A stretch of DNA of 64,000 nucleotides from Candidatus Bipolaricaulis anaerobius (GCF_900465355.1 NZ_LS483254.1:372001-436000); one strand, 5' to 3'. Numbered from the stretch's first letter, positions 39,721 through 48,994 are shown. Made by a program: numbers and translations. Notes: generated by a model not told the origin, from the sequence alone.

Positions 39721-39744
39721 ATGAAGCAACAGATCCACGTTCGC

Positions 39745-41064
39745 TCAACCATCGCGATCTCCGGGCGCAGTATACCCCGCCCTGCGCACGCGGTCGAACG
39801 CCGCTCCGACGTCGCCGAGGGCGGAGCGGAGGTCGAACGCGGACCGCAGGTCCTCCCGGCTCAGCCGGGCGCGGACGATCGGGTCCGCCGCTGCCACCTG
39901 GGCGAGGTCGCTTCCGGTCGCGCGGGCCATGGCGGCGAGGCGGGACACGAGCTCGTGGGCCTCGCGCCGGCCGAGCCCCGACCGCACGAGGGCGAGGAGG
40001 AGCCCCTCCGAGAACGGGAGGCCCCGCGCTTCCTCGATCCAGGCCCTCATCCGGTCCGGGAAGATCACGAGGCCGCGCACGAGGCCAGCTGCCCGGTCGA
40101 GCATGTAGTCCACGAGGATGAAGCTCTGGGGGAGGAGGACCCGCTCCACCGAGGAGTGCGACATGTCCCGCTCGTGCCAGAGGGCGTTGTCCTCCCAGGC
40201 GGGGCCGATCCCGGCCCGTACGACACGGGCCAGGCCGCACAGCCGCTCGGAGAGGATCGGGTTCTTCTTGTGGGGCATCGCCGACGATCCCTCCGGCCGC
40301 CCCTCCGCGACCTCCCCCACCTCGGATCGGGAGAGGTGGCGGACCTCGAGGGCGATCTTCTCGACGAGGGACGCCGCGGAAGCGAGGGCGAACAGGACCT
40401 CCGCGTGCCGGTCCCGGGACACGATTTGGGTCGCGATCGGACAGGGCCGAAGCCCGAGGGAGGCGAGGGCCCGTTCCTCGGCCTGGGGAGGGTAGTGGGC
40501 ATGGGTCCCCACCGCGCCGGAGAGCTTCCCCACTGCGATCCCGTCCCGCGCCCGGCGGAGCCGGGAGACCACCCGCCCCAGCTCGTCGTACCAGGCGAGG
40601 GCCTTCCGTCCGAACGTGGTCGGCTCCGCCCACTGGCCGTGGGTCCGGCCGAGGATCGGGACATCGCGATGCCGCTCCGCGAGCTCCCCCACCGCCTCCC
40701 CCAGCCGCGCGGCCTTGTCGAGGACGAGGTCGAGGCCCGCGACGAGGGTCAGGGCGAGGGCGGTGTCCTTGACGTCGGACGAGGTGAGGCCGTAGTGGAG
40801 CCAGCGCCCCTCCGGGCCCACGGCCTCCTCGAGGGCCCACAGGAACGCCAGGAGGTCGTGCCCCGTCTCCTCTTCCCAGGCCCGAATTCGGTCCCGATCG
40901 ATCCTCGCCCGCGCGGAGACAGTGGCCGCTGTCCCAGCCGGGACCCCGTCTGCTTCCTCCAGGGCCGCGAGGGCGGCGAGCTCGACCCGCAGCCAGTTCT
41001 CGTACTGGGCGTCGGGCGTCCAGAGGTCCTTCATCGGGGCGAGCGCATACCGATCGAGCGTCAC
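39745..41064 (-). CDS. purB: Adenylosuccinate lyase
   Basis: 439 residues from GTG 41064, chosen because homology begins TLDRYALAPMKDLW and a promoter lies just upstream; a longer frame to 41100 would run through that promoter. Fumarase/aspartase superfamily: YGLTSSDVKDTALAL, GRTHGQWAEPTTFG (catalytic His) and the signature GSSAMPHKKNP. Cleaves adenylosuccinate to AMP and SAICAR to AICAR. It sits upstream of ileS-purA on the same strand, placing both AMP-branch genes together. Confidence 0.95.
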   Translation of the reverse strand: MTLDRYALAPMKDLWTPDAQYENWLRVELAALAALEEADGVPAGTAATVSARARIDRDRIRAWEEETGHDLLAFLWALEEAVGPEGRWLHYGLTSSDVKDTALALTLVAGLDLVLDKAARLGEAVGELAERHRDVPILGRTHGQWAEPTTFGRKALAWYDELGRVVSRLRRARDGIAVGKLSGAVGTHAHYPPQAEERALASLGLRPCPIATQIVSRDRHAEVLFALASAASLVEKIALEVRHLSRSEVGEVAEGRPEGSSAMPHKKNPILSERLCGLARVVRAGIGPAWEDNALWHERDMSHSSVERVLLPQSFILVDYMLDRAAGLVRGLVIFPDRMRAWIEEARGLPFSEGLLLALVRSGLGRREAHELVSRLAAMARATGSDLAQVAAADPIVRARLSREDLRSAFDLRSALGDVGAAFDRVRRAGYTAPGDRDG

Positions 41065-41070
41065 GGATGA

Positions 41071-41100
41071 AGGATAGACCGTTACCGAGTGGCGTGCCAA
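41071..41100 (-). promoter_or_regulatory. purB promoter (TTGGCA-18-TATCCT), leaderless
   Basis: On the minus strand TTGGCA (41100-41095) and TATCCT (41076-41071) are 18 bases apart. The -10 ends 6 bases before GTG 41064, so the mRNA would start at or next to the start codon. Confidence 0.6.
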
Positions 41101-41125
41101 CCCCTGGTCTCCGTGAGCTGACGGC

Positions 41126-41131
41126 TATAAT
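41126..41131 (+). promoter_or_regulatory. Consensus -10 TATAAT of tkt
   Basis: TATAAT lies 24 bases before GTG 41156, followed by CCGGAGGAGG as ribosome-binding site. It is divergent from the purB promoter; the -35 is weak. Confidence 0.65.
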
Positions 41132-41155
41132 CCTCCTGAACCGGAGGAGGGCCTG

Positions 41156-43249
41156 GTGAACCGAACCGAGAGTGTAGCCGTGAACGCCGTGCGATTCCTC
41201 GCTGCGGACATGGTGGAGGAGGCGAAGTCCGGTCACCCTGGGCTCCCCCTCGGCGCGGCGCCGATGGCCTATGTTCTGTGGACGCGCCACCTCACGCATA
41301 ACCCCCGCGATCCGGCGTGGCCGGACCGGGACCGGTTCATTCTCTCTGCGGGGCACGGGTCGGCCCTCCTCTACGCGCTCCTCCACCTCGGGGGCTACGA
41401 CCTCCCCCGGGATGAGCTGGCGCGGTTCCGGCAGTGGGGGAGCCGGACCCCAGGGCATCCTGAGGCCGGGGTGACCCCAGGGGTGGAGGTGACGACCGGC
41501 CCGCTGGGGCAGGGGCTGGCGATGGCGGTGGGGCTGGCGATGGCCGAGGCCCACCTCGCCGCGCGGTTCAACCGCCCCCCCTACCGGGTCGTGGACCACA
41601 CGACCTATGTCCTGGCGAGCGATGGGGACCTCATGGAGGGGATCTCCGCCGAGGCGTGCGGCCTCGCGGGGCACCTTCGCCTGGGGAAGCTGATCGTCCT
41701 CTACGATCGGAACGGGATCTCCCTCGCTGGCTCGACCGAGCTGGCGTTCACCGAGGACGTGCCGGCGCGGTTCGCCGCCCAGGGGTGGCACGTGACCGAG
41801 GTTTTGGATGGGAACGACCTCACCGCGCTCGACCGCGCCCTGCAGGCGGCGCGGGAGGAGACCGCCCGCCCCTCGCTCATCTGTGTCTCGACGACGATCG
41901 GCTATGGGGCTCCGCAGAAGCAGGGTACGTTCCACGCCCACGGCTCCCCCCTCGGGGAGGAAGAGCTGCGGGGGGCGAAACGAGCCTTGGGCTGGCCGGA
42001 GGAGCCCCCCTTCTTCGTCCCGGACGAAGCCCGCCGGCCGTTCCAGGACGCGGCGGCCCGCGGCGCGGAAGCCCAGAAGCGATGGGACGAGGCGATGCGT
42101 GGCTACCGGACGGACCACCCCGAGCTCGCCCGGGAGCTCAGCCGCCGGCTGCGGGGCGAGCTCCCCGTCGGCTGGGATGCGGGCCTTCCCTCGTTCGCGG
42201 CAGGAGGGAAGGCGATCTCCACCCGCAAGGCATCGGAGGCGGTCCTGCAGAGCCTCGCCAAGGCCGTCCCCGAGCTCGTCGGCGGGTCGGCGGACCTCAA
42301 CCCGTCCTGCCTCACCTGGCTCAAGGGGGAAGGGGACTTCCAGGCCCCCGGCCGCCGGGCGGGCATCCAGGGCGCGGTCGGCGGCCGCTGGGATCACGGT
42401 GGGCGGAACCTCCACTTCGGCGTTCGCGAGCACACGATGGGGGCGATCGCGGTGGGGATGGCCCGCCACGGCGGGGTGCGGCCGTTTGCCGGCACGTTCC
42501 TCGTCTTCTCCGACTACATGCGGCCCCCGATCCGGCTCGCCGCGCTCATGGGCGCCCCCGTCGTGTTCGTGTTCACCCACGACTCGATCGCCCTTGGCGA
42601 GGACGGCCCAACCCACCAGCCGGTGGAGCACCTCGCCTCGCTGCGTGCTATTCCCAACCTGACCGTGATCCGGCCCGCCGATGCGGGCGAGACGGTCGCG
42701 GCATGGCGGGCAGCACTTGAGCGTCAGGAGGGGCCCACCGCCCTCGTCCTCACCCGCCAGGATCTCCCCGTCCTCGATCGCTCCCGCCTCGCCCCCCCCG
42801 CTGGGCTGCGCAAGGGGGGATACATCCTGTGGGAGAGCTCCTCGGGCGCCGTGCCGGAGCTCATCCTCATCGCCACCGGATCGGAGGTCCACCTCGCCCT
42901 CGCCGCGGGGGAGGAGCTGGCGGGAAACGGCCTCCGGGTGAGGGTCGTGGCCCTTCCAAGCTGGGAGCTATTTGACCGTCAACCTGCTCCGTACCTGGAT
43001 CACATCCTCCCTCCCGCGGTCCGGGCGCGGGTGGCGGTCGAGGCCGGGATCCGGCTGGGGTGGGAGCATTACGTGGGCCTGGAGGGAGAGATCGTTGGGC
43101 TGTCGTCGTTCGGGGCGAGCGCCCCGGGGCCGGTCCTCCTCCGCGAGTTCGGGATCACCCCTTCCGCCGTCGTCGCCGCGGGTCAGCGGGTCCTGGCGCG
43201 AGTTGCTGCTGCCAGAGAGCGCGACTACCATGGGCCGGCGGGTCCGTAG
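41156..43249 (+). CDS. tkt: Transketolase
   Basis: 697 residues from GTG 41156, full length. TPP-binding region GDGDL-type ([17 protein letters not shown]) in the N-domain; [13 protein letters not shown] and [13 protein letters not shown] are transketolase signatures. The central Pyr domain has [10 protein letters not shown] and [15 protein letters not shown]. Moves two-carbon units in the non-oxidative pentose phosphate pathway. The last 10 bases, including the TAG stop, lie inside the following tRNA gene. Confidence 0.97.
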   Translation: MNRTESVAVNAVRFLAADMVEEAKSGHPGLPLGAAPMAYVLWTRHLTHNPRDPAWPDRDRFILSAGHGSALLYALLHLGGYDLPRDELARFRQWGSRTPGHPEAGVTPGVEVTTGPLGQGLAMAVGLAMAEAHLAARFNRPPYRVVDHTTYVLASDGDLMEGISAEACGLAGHLRLGKLIVLYDRNGISLAGSTELAFTEDVPARFAAQGWHVTEVLDGNDLTALDRALQAAREETARPSLICVSTTIGYGAPQKQGTFHAHGSPLGEEELRGAKRALGWPEEPPFFVPDEARRPFQDAAARGAEAQKRWDEAMRGYRTDHPELARELSRRLRGELPVGWDAGLPSFAAGGKAISTRKASEAVLQSLAKAVPELVGGSADLNPSCLTWLKGEGDFQAPGRRAGIQGAVGGRWDHGGRNLHFGVREHTMGAIAVGMARHGGVRPFAGTFLVFSDYMRPPIRLAALMGAPVVFVFTHDSIALGEDGPTHQPVEHLASLRAIPNLTVIRPADAGETVAAWRAALERQEGPTALVLTRQDLPVLDRSRLAPPAGLRKGGYILWESSSGAVPELILIATGSEVHLALAAGEELAGNGLRVRVVALPSWELFDRQPAPYLDHILPPAVRARVAVEAGIRLGWEHYVGLEGEIVGLSSFGASAPGPVLLREFGITPSAVVAAGQRVLARVAAARERDYHGPAGP

Positions 43250-43311
43250 CTCAGGGGTAGAGCAGCCGGCTCATAACCGGTTGGTCGCAGGTTCAAACCC
43301 TGCCGGGCCCA
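43240..43311 (+). tRNA. tRNA with CAU anticodon (elongator Met, or Ile2)
   Basis: Acceptor GGGTCCG pairs with CGGGCCC (one G-T), discriminator A at 43311, CCA not encoded. Anticodon stem GCCGG/CCGGT encloses CTCATAA, giving CAU. The first acceptor pair is G-C, so it is not the initiator. Elongator Met and lysidine-modified Ile2 cannot be separated by eye. It overlaps the tkt end by 10 bases. Confidence 0.93.
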
Positions 43312-43337
43312 GAACCCAGTTCGGTTGAGGAGGGGGG

Positions 43338-43853
43338 ATGCGGAAGATCTTCGTGAACGTGGATGGCAGTTCCCACGGTAGCCCTGGGGAGGCCGCGATT
43401 GGGATCCTCGTCACGGACGAGAAGGGCCAGGTCCTCGGGCAGGAGTCGAAGCTCATCGGCCGGGCGACGAGCGACGTCGCTGAGTACAAGGCCCTCCTCG
43501 ACGGGATTCGCCTCGCCCTCGCTCTCTCCCCGGACGAGGCGGTGTTCCTCACTGATAACCAGGTCGTCGCCAACCAGGTCAATGGGTTCTACCAGGTCCG
43601 CGAGCCCCACCTCGAGCTCCTGAACCGCAACGCCCTCGATCTCCTCTCCAAACTCCCGCGCTGGCGGGTGAACTTCGTGGAGCGGGAGATCAACCACCCT
43701 GCCCACCGCCTCGCGGAACAGGCGTTCCGGGAGCGGAGCCGCCAGGAGCGGGAGCGAGCCGATCTCACCCGCGAGATCGGGTACCTCCTCGATGGCCTGC
43801 CGGTGGACGAGCTGCGCCGGCTCGTCGCCTACGTGCGATCGCTGCGCCCCTAG
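43338..43853 (+). CDS. RNase H-like protein
   Basis: 171 residues. The RNase H fold has D9 (VNVDGSSHG), E49 (SDVAEYKALLDGI) and D73 (LTDNQVVANQV) at the expected catalytic places. The fourth position, normally Asp in a NxxADxLA motif, is H123 (NHPAHRLAEQA). The C-terminal 40 residues are a helical, basic-acidic extension. Expected role is removal of RNA from RNA-DNA hybrids. It is directly followed by dtd without a gap. Confidence 0.85.
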   Translation: MRKIFVNVDGSSHGSPGEAAIGILVTDEKGQVLGQESKLIGRATSDVAEYKALLDGIRLALALSPDEAVFLTDNQVVANQVNGFYQVREPHLELLNRNALDLLSKLPRWRVNFVEREINHPAHRLAEQAFRERSRQERERADLTREIGYLLDGLPVDELRRLVAYVRSLRP

Positions 43854-44315
43854 ATGCGCATCGTCCTGCAACGGGTGAGCGAGGCGAGCGTACGCGTCGC
43901 GGGGCGCGAGGTCGCCCGGATCGGCCGGGGGCTCCTCCTCCTCGTGGGCATCGGCAGGGGGGATGATGAGGATGAACTCCGGTTCTGGTCGCGCAAGATC
44001 CCTGAGCTGCGCGTTTTCCCCGACGACGACGGTCGGATGAACCGCTCACTCCGCGACGTGGGGGGGGAGATCCTGTGCGTATCCCAGTTCACCCTCTACG
44101 GGGATGCTTCCCAGGGCCGCCGCCCCGGGTTCGACCGGGCGGCGCCGGGCAGCGAGGCCGCTTCCCTGTACGAGACGTTCCTCGCCCGGCTGCGGGAGGA
44201 GGGGTTCCCCGTCCAGAGCGGCCTGTTTGGGGCGCGGATGGAGGTTGCCCTCGTCAACGACGGGCCGGTGACCTTGATCTTGGAGCGGGCGCCGGCACAA
44301 TTGGGACGCACCTAA
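43854..44315 (+). CDS. dtd: D-aminoacyl-tRNA deacylase
   Basis: 153 residues starting MRIVLQRVSEASVRV, right after the RNase H stop. Conserved motifs LRVFPDDDGRMNRSL, VSQFTLYGDASQGRRPGF and the C-terminal NDGPVTLILE are present. It removes D-amino acids wrongly attached to tRNA, using an L-chirality-rejecting cross-subunit site (Gly-cisPro). Part of the run RNase H-dtd-rpmF. Confidence 0.96.
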   Translation: MRIVLQRVSEASVRVAGREVARIGRGLLLLVGIGRGDDEDELRFWSRKIPELRVFPDDDGRMNRSLRDVGGEILCVSQFTLYGDASQGRRPGFDRAAPGSEAASLYETFLARLREEGFPVQSGLFGARMEVALVNDGPVTLILERAPAQLGRT

Positions 44316-44324
44316 GGAGGGTTG

Positions 44325-44510
44325 ATGGCTGCAGTTCCGAAATCACGAAAGTCCCACCGCGAGGTGAGGCTTCGCCGTACCCAGTGGCGGGCGCAGATGA
44401 TGCCTGCTGCCGTGTGTCCGCAGTGCCACGAGTTCCGGCTCCCCCACCGCGTGTGCCCGTCGTGCGGGTACTACAACGGGATGGTCGTGGTCCAAACGGA
44501 GAAGAAGTAG
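44325..44510 (+). CDS. rpmF: Ribosomal protein bL32
   Basis: 61 residues from ATG 44325, just after AAGGAGG; the adjacent TTG 44322 is too close to it. N-terminus MAAVPKSRKSHREVR and a zinc ribbon with two CxxC pairs (CPQC and CPSC). bL32 is a large-subunit protein. It usually precedes plsX, which here is at 18675. Converges on the MFS gene with a 4-base gap. Confidence 0.95.
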   Translation: MAAVPKSRKSHREVRLRRTQWRAQMMPAAVCPQCHEFRLPHRVCPSCGYYNGMVVVQTEKK

Positions 44511-44514
44511 CCCC

Positions 44515-45786
44515 CTACGAGACGGGGCGCCCCTCCACGAGGAGGATCGGGAGGGCCACCACCATCAGCATCGCCCCGAGGAGGAAGGCGGCGGGGAACC
44601 CGATGAAATCGGCGACGAATCCCCCCGCGAGGGCGCCCAGCACGTTCCCCAACCCCGCCACGGCGTTGTAGATCCCGAGTCCCTGGCCTTGGAGTCCGCT
44701 CGGGGAGAGACGGGAGACGATCGCCGTCACTGACAGTTGGAACAGGGCCCACGTTGCGCCGGCCACGCCCCACAGGAGAGGAAGGAGCCAGCGCGCCACG
44801 TGCGGGGTGGTGAGGGCGAACCCCACGAACATCCCGGCCCGGCCGAGGAGGGCGAGCGCCGCCGCCGGGCGGTGGCCCCACCGCGCAACCGCGCGGCGCG
44901 CCAGTCCGAACGCGACCACGCTCACCCCGTGGTGGACCACGTTCAGCGCGAACACGAGCTCGCTCGGCCATCCCAGCTCCTGGCGCACGAACACGGGGAA
45001 CGGTGCGAACACGATGGAGAATCCCCCGAAGGCGAGCATCGCCGCGTAGTAGCACAGGACCAAGTCCGGCCCGAAGGCCGTGCGCCCCTGCAGGAACCGC
45101 ACGAGTTGCGATGGGCGGAGGATGTCATAGAGCTGCACAGGGCCGTAGCGGAACCGCTCGTAGAGGAAATTCCCTACCGCAACCGCGATGTCCCGGAACG
45201 AAGGGGCCTCGATCTGGATGCGGGGCTCGCGGATCTCCCGCAGGGCAACGAGCAGGCCTCCGAGCGCAAGGGCGCCCACGATGATCCCCAGCGACTTGAG
45301 GCTCCACCCTTCCCCGAGGGCCCGCCCGACGAGCGCAATCCAGCCTGCACCCAACGCGAGGCCGAGGGTCCACCCCACCCCGCAGTACACGTTGAACCGG
45401 GCGATCTCCCCCTCCCAGTGCTCCTTGGGGAACCCGGCGAGGACGAGGAGGATCGATACCGACGAGGCGGCCATCCAGGCGAACGCAACCCAGCCGTTGA
45501 CGAGGAGCAGCTGGGGGAGCTGCGTGATGAGCGGGAGGAGGAGGTAGGCGATCCCGACCCCGAAGAAGCTCAGCGCGACGAACACCCGCCGCCGCCGGGT
45601 GCGGTCGAGAAGCCTCCCCCACACCAGGCTTGCCACCATGTTCATCAGGCTTCCCACGGCGGCCAGGGTTCCCACCGTGCCCGCCGTCGCCCCAAGGTAA
45701 TAGGCGTAAAGCGAAAGGAGGGGCGACGCCGCACCCATCGCTGCGTTGGACAGGACGTACGCCCAGTACCAGCGGGGGGCCCTCAT
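44515..45786 (-). CDS. MFS transporter
   Basis: 423 residues with about 12 hydrophobic spans. MFS motif A appears after span 2 as WGRLLDRTRRRRVFV. A long cytoplasmic loop with an amphipathic charged stretch lies between spans 6 and 7 (about residues 185-235). The second half opens with LVLCYYAAMLAFGGFSIVF. Substrate unknown; it is last in an operon with a TIM-barrel sugar-type enzyme and an SDR, which hints at a small polar metabolite. Overlaps the TIM-barrel gene by 4 bases. Confidence 0.85.
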   Translation of the reverse strand: MRAPRWYWAYVLSNAAMGAASPLLSLYAYYLGATAGTVGTLAAVGSLMNMVASLVWGRLLDRTRRRRVFVALSFFGVGIAYLLLPLITQLPQLLLVNGWVAFAWMAASSVSILLVLAGFPKEHWEGEIARFNVYCGVGWTLGLALGAGWIALVGRALGEGWSLKSLGIIVGALALGGLLVALREIREPRIQIEAPSFRDIAVAVGNFLYERFRYGPVQLYDILRPSQLVRFLQGRTAFGPDLVLCYYAAMLAFGGFSIVFAPFPVFVRQELGWPSELVFALNVVHHGVSVVAFGLARRAVARWGHRPAAALALLGRAGMFVGFALTTPHVARWLLPLLWGVAGATWALFQLSVTAIVSRLSPSGLQGQGLGIYNAVAGLGNVLGALAGGFVADFIGFPAAFLLGAMLMVVALPILLVEGRPVS

Positions 45787-46589
45787 CCTCGCTCCAGCAC
45801 GGCGACCGACTCCCGCAGCCCGTCGGGATCAGGGATCTCGAGCACGATGGGGCCGCGGTACCCGGCGCTAGAGAGCGCTGCCCATGCCGCCCGCCACGGC
45901 AGGCTCCCGCGGCCGAGGGGCAGGTGTTCATCCCGCTCCCCGCGGTTATCGTGGAGGTGGACGTGGACGAGCCTCTCCCCGAGCGCGGCCACGTAGGCCG
46001 TGGGGTCCCCTCCGGTGGTGTGGAGGTGGCCGAAGTCCAGGCACGCCCCAAGCCCAGGGAACCGATCCACCGCCTGAACGTGCTCCGCTGGGGTGTGCAC
46101 CATGTCCCACCCGCGGGGGCGCTGCTTGTTCTCGAGCGCGACCTGTACCCCTTTCCGCGCGGCACGGGCGAGGATCACCTCTATCGCCAACGAGAACCGG
46201 CGCCAGGCGAGGTCCCGTTCCCCCGTGAGGGGCAGGTAGTCTGAGTCTACGTGCCCGGGATGGACAACGAGGAGGCGCGATCCAAGGTCGGAGGCAAGGT
46301 CCAACGCCCCGATCACCTCCTCCACCGATGCCGCAGCGATCGCGCGCAGGGGGGAAGCGAGGTTCAGGTCATAGATCGGCGCGTGGACCGTGCTCCACAG
46401 GCCGCGCTCCGCCAACTGGTTCCGCAACCGGAGGCGCACCGCGGGCGAAAGGTCCCCCGGGCCGGCGGCGCGGGGGTCGGCCCGCAGCTCGACCCCGCCC
46501 AACCCGAGCCCAAGCGCCAATTCGAGCCACCGCTCGACGTCCATCCCCGGCCACAGGAATGTGGACAGCCCCAACTGGTGTCGGTCCAT
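45783..46589 (-). CDS. TIM-barrel sugar isomerase/epimerase-like protein
   Basis: 268 residues of the AP endonuclease 2/xylose isomerase-like family (COG1082). Motifs in order: LALGLGLGGVELRAD, LLVVHPGHVDSDY, VALENKQRP (Glu metal ligand), ACLDFGHLHTTGGD (Asp, His) and LVHVHLHDNRGERDEHLPLG (His, Asp), followed by GYRGPIVLEIP (Glu). The divalent-metal site looks complete. Substrate unknown. One base separates it from the SDR gene and it overlaps the MFS gene by 4. Confidence 0.82.
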   Translation of the reverse strand: MDRHQLGLSTFLWPGMDVERWLELALGLGLGGVELRADPRAAGPGDLSPAVRLRLRNQLAERGLWSTVHAPIYDLNLASPLRAIAAASVEEVIGALDLASDLGSRLLVVHPGHVDSDYLPLTGERDLAWRRFSLAIEVILARAARKGVQVALENKQRPRGWDMVHTPAEHVQAVDRFPGLGACLDFGHLHTTGGDPTAYVAALGERLVHVHLHDNRGERDEHLPLGRGSLPWRAAWAALSSAGYRGPIVLEIPDPDGLRESVAVLERG

Positions 46590-46590
46590 C

Positions 46591-47328
46591 CTACCCCATG
46601 CGGATGCCGCCGTTGGCGGAGACCGTCTCCCCGGTGATGTAGCCCGCCTCCTCCGAGCAGAGGAACGCGATCACAGCGGCGATCTCGTCCGCCGTGGCCA
46701 CGCGGCCGAGGGGGATTTGGGCCCGGATCTCGTCCCCCCGCGCGGCGAGCGCCTCCTGGTTGATCTCCGTGGCCACGAACCCGGGGCACACCGCGTTCAC
46801 GGTGATCCCGAACGGGGCCACGGCGAGGGCGAGGGACTTCGTGAGGCCAAGGAGGCCTGCCTTGGCGGCGGCGTAGTGGATCCCGTGGGCCGAGCCGGTG
46901 AGGGCCCGCAGGGAAGAGACGTTCACGATCCGCCCGTACTTCCCCTCCCGCATGTAGGGGACCGCGTGCCGCGAGCAGACGAACGCGGCCGTGAGCCCCA
47001 CCGTGAGCATCCGTTCCCAATCCTCGAGCGACAGCTCCTCCCACGGCACCCGTTGCACGTAGCCCGCGTTGTTCACGAGGATGTGGAGTCCTCCCAGGCC
47101 CTCGGCCGCTTCGTGGACGAGGTCCCGCGCCTGTTCCAAGTCGGCGAGGTCGGCTTGAAGGATGAAGGCCCGGCTGCCGAGGCGTTGGATGGCCGCCGCC
47201 ACCTCCTCCGCCGCCGTACGCTGGGTACGGTAGCTCAGCGCCACATCGCAGCCCTGCGCGGCAAGCTTCACCGCTGCCGCAGCCCCGATCCCCCGCGATC
47301 CGCCGGTGACGAGCGCACACCGTTTCAT
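46591..47328 (-). CDS. SDR-family reductase (FabG-like)
   Basis: 245 residues from ATG 47328; a longer frame upstream runs into upp and is rejected. Nucleotide-binding TGGSRGIG at 8-15, NNAG, catalytic S138/S139, Y152 and K156 (HYAAAKAG). The C-terminus VSANGGIRMG is typical of classical SDRs, as in 3-oxoacyl-ACP reductase. NADP(H) preference is suggested by SYRTQR after strand 2. It could serve fatty acid synthesis or an oxidoreduction tied to the neighbouring TIM-barrel enzyme. Confidence 0.87.
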   Translation of the reverse strand: MKRCALVTGGSRGIGAAAAVKLAAQGCDVALSYRTQRTAAEEVAAAIQRLGSRAFILQADLADLEQARDLVHEAAEGLGGLHILVNNAGYVQRVPWEELSLEDWERMLTVGLTAAFVCSRHAVPYMREGKYGRIVNVSSLRALTGSAHGIHYAAAKAGLLGLTKSLALAVAPFGITVNAVCPGFVATEINQEALAARGDEIRAQIPLGRVATADEIAAVIAFLCSEEAGYITGETVSANGGIRMG

Positions 47329-47336
47329 CGCATCCC

Positions 47337-47960
47337 CTAGGTGCCGAACAGGCGGTCCCCGGCATCCCCCAGGCCGGGGCGGATGTAGCCATGGGCATCG
47401 AGCTCCCGATCGAGGGAGGCCGCGTAGACTGGGACGTCGGGATGGGCGTTGTGGATTGCCCGCCGCCCCTCCGGGGCAGCGACGAGGCACAGGAACCGCA
47501 CATCCCGCGCCCCGCGCTCCTTCACGATCGATACCGCACGGGCAGCCGACCCGCCGGTGGCGAGCATCGGATCGACCACGATCACCAACGCATCGCTCAG
47601 GTTGGCGGGGAGCTTGGCGAAGTACTCCACGGGCTTGAGGGTCGCAGGGTCCCGGTAGATCCCGATGTGCCCGACCCGGGCGCTGGGGATGAGGTCGAGG
47701 ACGCCGTCGAGCATGACGATGCCTGCCCGGAGGACCGGGACGAGCACCACGGGGCGGGCGAGCTCCACCCCCGCCGTCCGCTCGAGGGGGGTCTCCACCT
47801 CGACCTGGCGGAGGGGGAAGTCCCGCGTGATCTCGTACACCATGAGCGCGGTGACCTCCTCGAGGATCTGCCTGAACTGGAGGCGGTCCGTGCGCCGATC
47901 GCGGAGCATCGTGAGCTTGGCCTTGATCAGCGGGTGCTCGACGAGGACGAACGTAGCCAT
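47337..47960 (-). CDS. upp: Uracil phosphoribosyltransferase
   Basis: 207 residues from ATG 47960. Starts with the typical EHPLIKAKLTMLRD; PRPP-binding loop VDPMLATGGS at about 129-138; C-terminal uracil site GYIRPGLGDAGDRLFGT. Converts uracil and PRPP to UMP for salvage. It sits between a hypothetical gene and the SDR gene with gaps of 40 and 8 bases, all on one strand. Confidence 0.97.
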   Translation of the reverse strand: MATFVLVEHPLIKAKLTMLRDRRTDRLQFRQILEEVTALMVYEITRDFPLRQVEVETPLERTAGVELARPVVLVPVLRAGIVMLDGVLDLIPSARVGHIGIYRDPATLKPVEYFAKLPANLSDALVIVVDPMLATGGSAARAVSIVKERGARDVRFLCLVAAPEGRRAIHNAHPDVPVYAASLDRELDAHGYIRPGLGDAGDRLFGT

Positions 47961-48000
47961 GGTGGTGCCTAGGGTAGCGGGGAAGACGGCGCGCGCAACC

Positions 48001-48885
48001 CTAGATGAGGGACAGGTAGGGATGCTCCTCGCCGAGGACCGTATCCAGGTGGACCTGCCACAGCTTGAGGGTTTTGTAGAGGGAGGCCACCAGCCACCGC
48101 CGCACGTCGTCGCGCGGACCGACCATGGCGTGGACCCTCTCCTCGAGGGAGTTCCGCGGTGGCCCCTTCTGGATCCACTGGGCGAGGGCCTCGCCGATGT
48201 CGCGCAGGGTGGAGATACGCTCTGGGTCGAGCTTTGGGGCGATCCGGAGGGAAGGGATGCACACGAGTGCCGACGGCGGTTCGCCGTTCCCGATGCTGTG
48301 GGCGAGGCGGTCGAGGTTCCACAGTAGCGTGTAGGCACAGGGATGTTGGGCGACCACGGAGAGGGGGGCCTCCTCTCCATCCACGAGGGCGCGCGCGGGA
48401 GGGAACTGGGCCTTGTCCGCCCAGCGGTCGAGGGTTGCATCGAGCGCTGCCGCTCCCTGGCCGATCCCCAGGACGACCTCCCCCATCGCGCGGGCCGCCT
48501 CGGCCCGCTCCGGGGTGTGGGTTCCGAGCGAGCCCACGAGGGGACCGCTCCCGTTGCCGTGGTCGGCCCACTGGACCAGCCCCGTACCGAGGCGGAGGAG
48601 GTTTCGCTGTACGGAGAACGGGATGTCGCCGCAGCCGCCGAACCGCGGCCAGACGCGCCCCGCCCCGATCATGGCCAGGACCTGTTCCAGGCCCTCCAGG
48701 AACCGATGGGCACAGGGCTCAAACCCCCACCGCGGCATCCGGTCCCGGACGAGGATCGCCCACCGGGGGAGGGAGATCTCCTCGCTTAGGCTGTTCAGGT
48801 AAAGGATCTCTTCGTCGAACGCCTCGCGGCCATCGATCCCTGGGGCCTCCCACCACTCGGCGATGCGCCTCTCTGCGACCTTCAC
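48001..48885 (-). CDS. Hypothetical protein heading the upp operon
   Basis: 294 residues from GTG 48885, with a purine-rich GGGAGGGAGAGG upstream. Soluble, helical, Trp-rich (AEWWEAPGIDG at the start; VQWADHG; LWQVHLDTVLGEEHP near the end). No motif I recognise. A promoter match lies 80 bases upstream, and the leader holds a small hairpin (GCCGG/CCGGC). Being first in the transcript with upp may mean a link to nucleotide metabolism, but that is only context. Confidence 0.6.
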   Translation of the reverse strand: MKVAERRIAEWWEAPGIDGREAFDEEILYLNSLSEEISLPRWAILVRDRMPRWGFEPCAHRFLEGLEQVLAMIGAGRVWPRFGGCGDIPFSVQRNLLRLGTGLVQWADHGNGSGPLVGSLGTHTPERAEAARAMGEVVLGIGQGAAALDATLDRWADKAQFPPARALVDGEEAPLSVVAQHPCAYTLLWNLDRLAHSIGNGEPPSALVCIPSLRIAPKLDPERISTLRDIGEALAQWIQKGPPRNSLEERVHAMVGPRDDVRRWLVASLYKTLKLWQVHLDTVLGEEHPYLSLI

Positions 48886-48966
48886 CCTCTCCCTCCCTCG
48901 CCCGTTGCCGGCGGAAACCGGCCTAGACGCGACTCGGCTTGAGATCAGGAACGACCCGAGAGCCCC

Positions 48967-48994
48967 ATTCTACCCCGTCCCCTTGCCCCCTCAA
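48967..48994 (-). promoter_or_regulatory. Promoter TTGAGG-16-TAGAAT of upp operon
   Basis: On the minus strand TTGAGG (48994-48989) and TAGAAT (48972-48967) have a 16-base spacer and lead into a leader of about 75 bases with a GCCGG-CGGAAA-CCGGC hairpin near 48907-48923. Confidence 0.55.

Noticed and set aside
39624-39744. T-box leader for ileS
   Set aside because: The leader is short and I see neither the T-box sequence nor a specifier stem-loop; only a simple hairpin is present.
39665-42892. Minus-strand open frame of 1075 codons
   Set aside because: It spans antisense of tkt and an out-of-frame reading of purB; composition is not protein-like.
43240-43311. Initiator tRNA-fMet
   Set aside because: The first acceptor pair is G-C instead of the unpaired C1-A72 of bacterial initiators, and the anticodon stem lacks three G-C pairs in the initiator arrangement.
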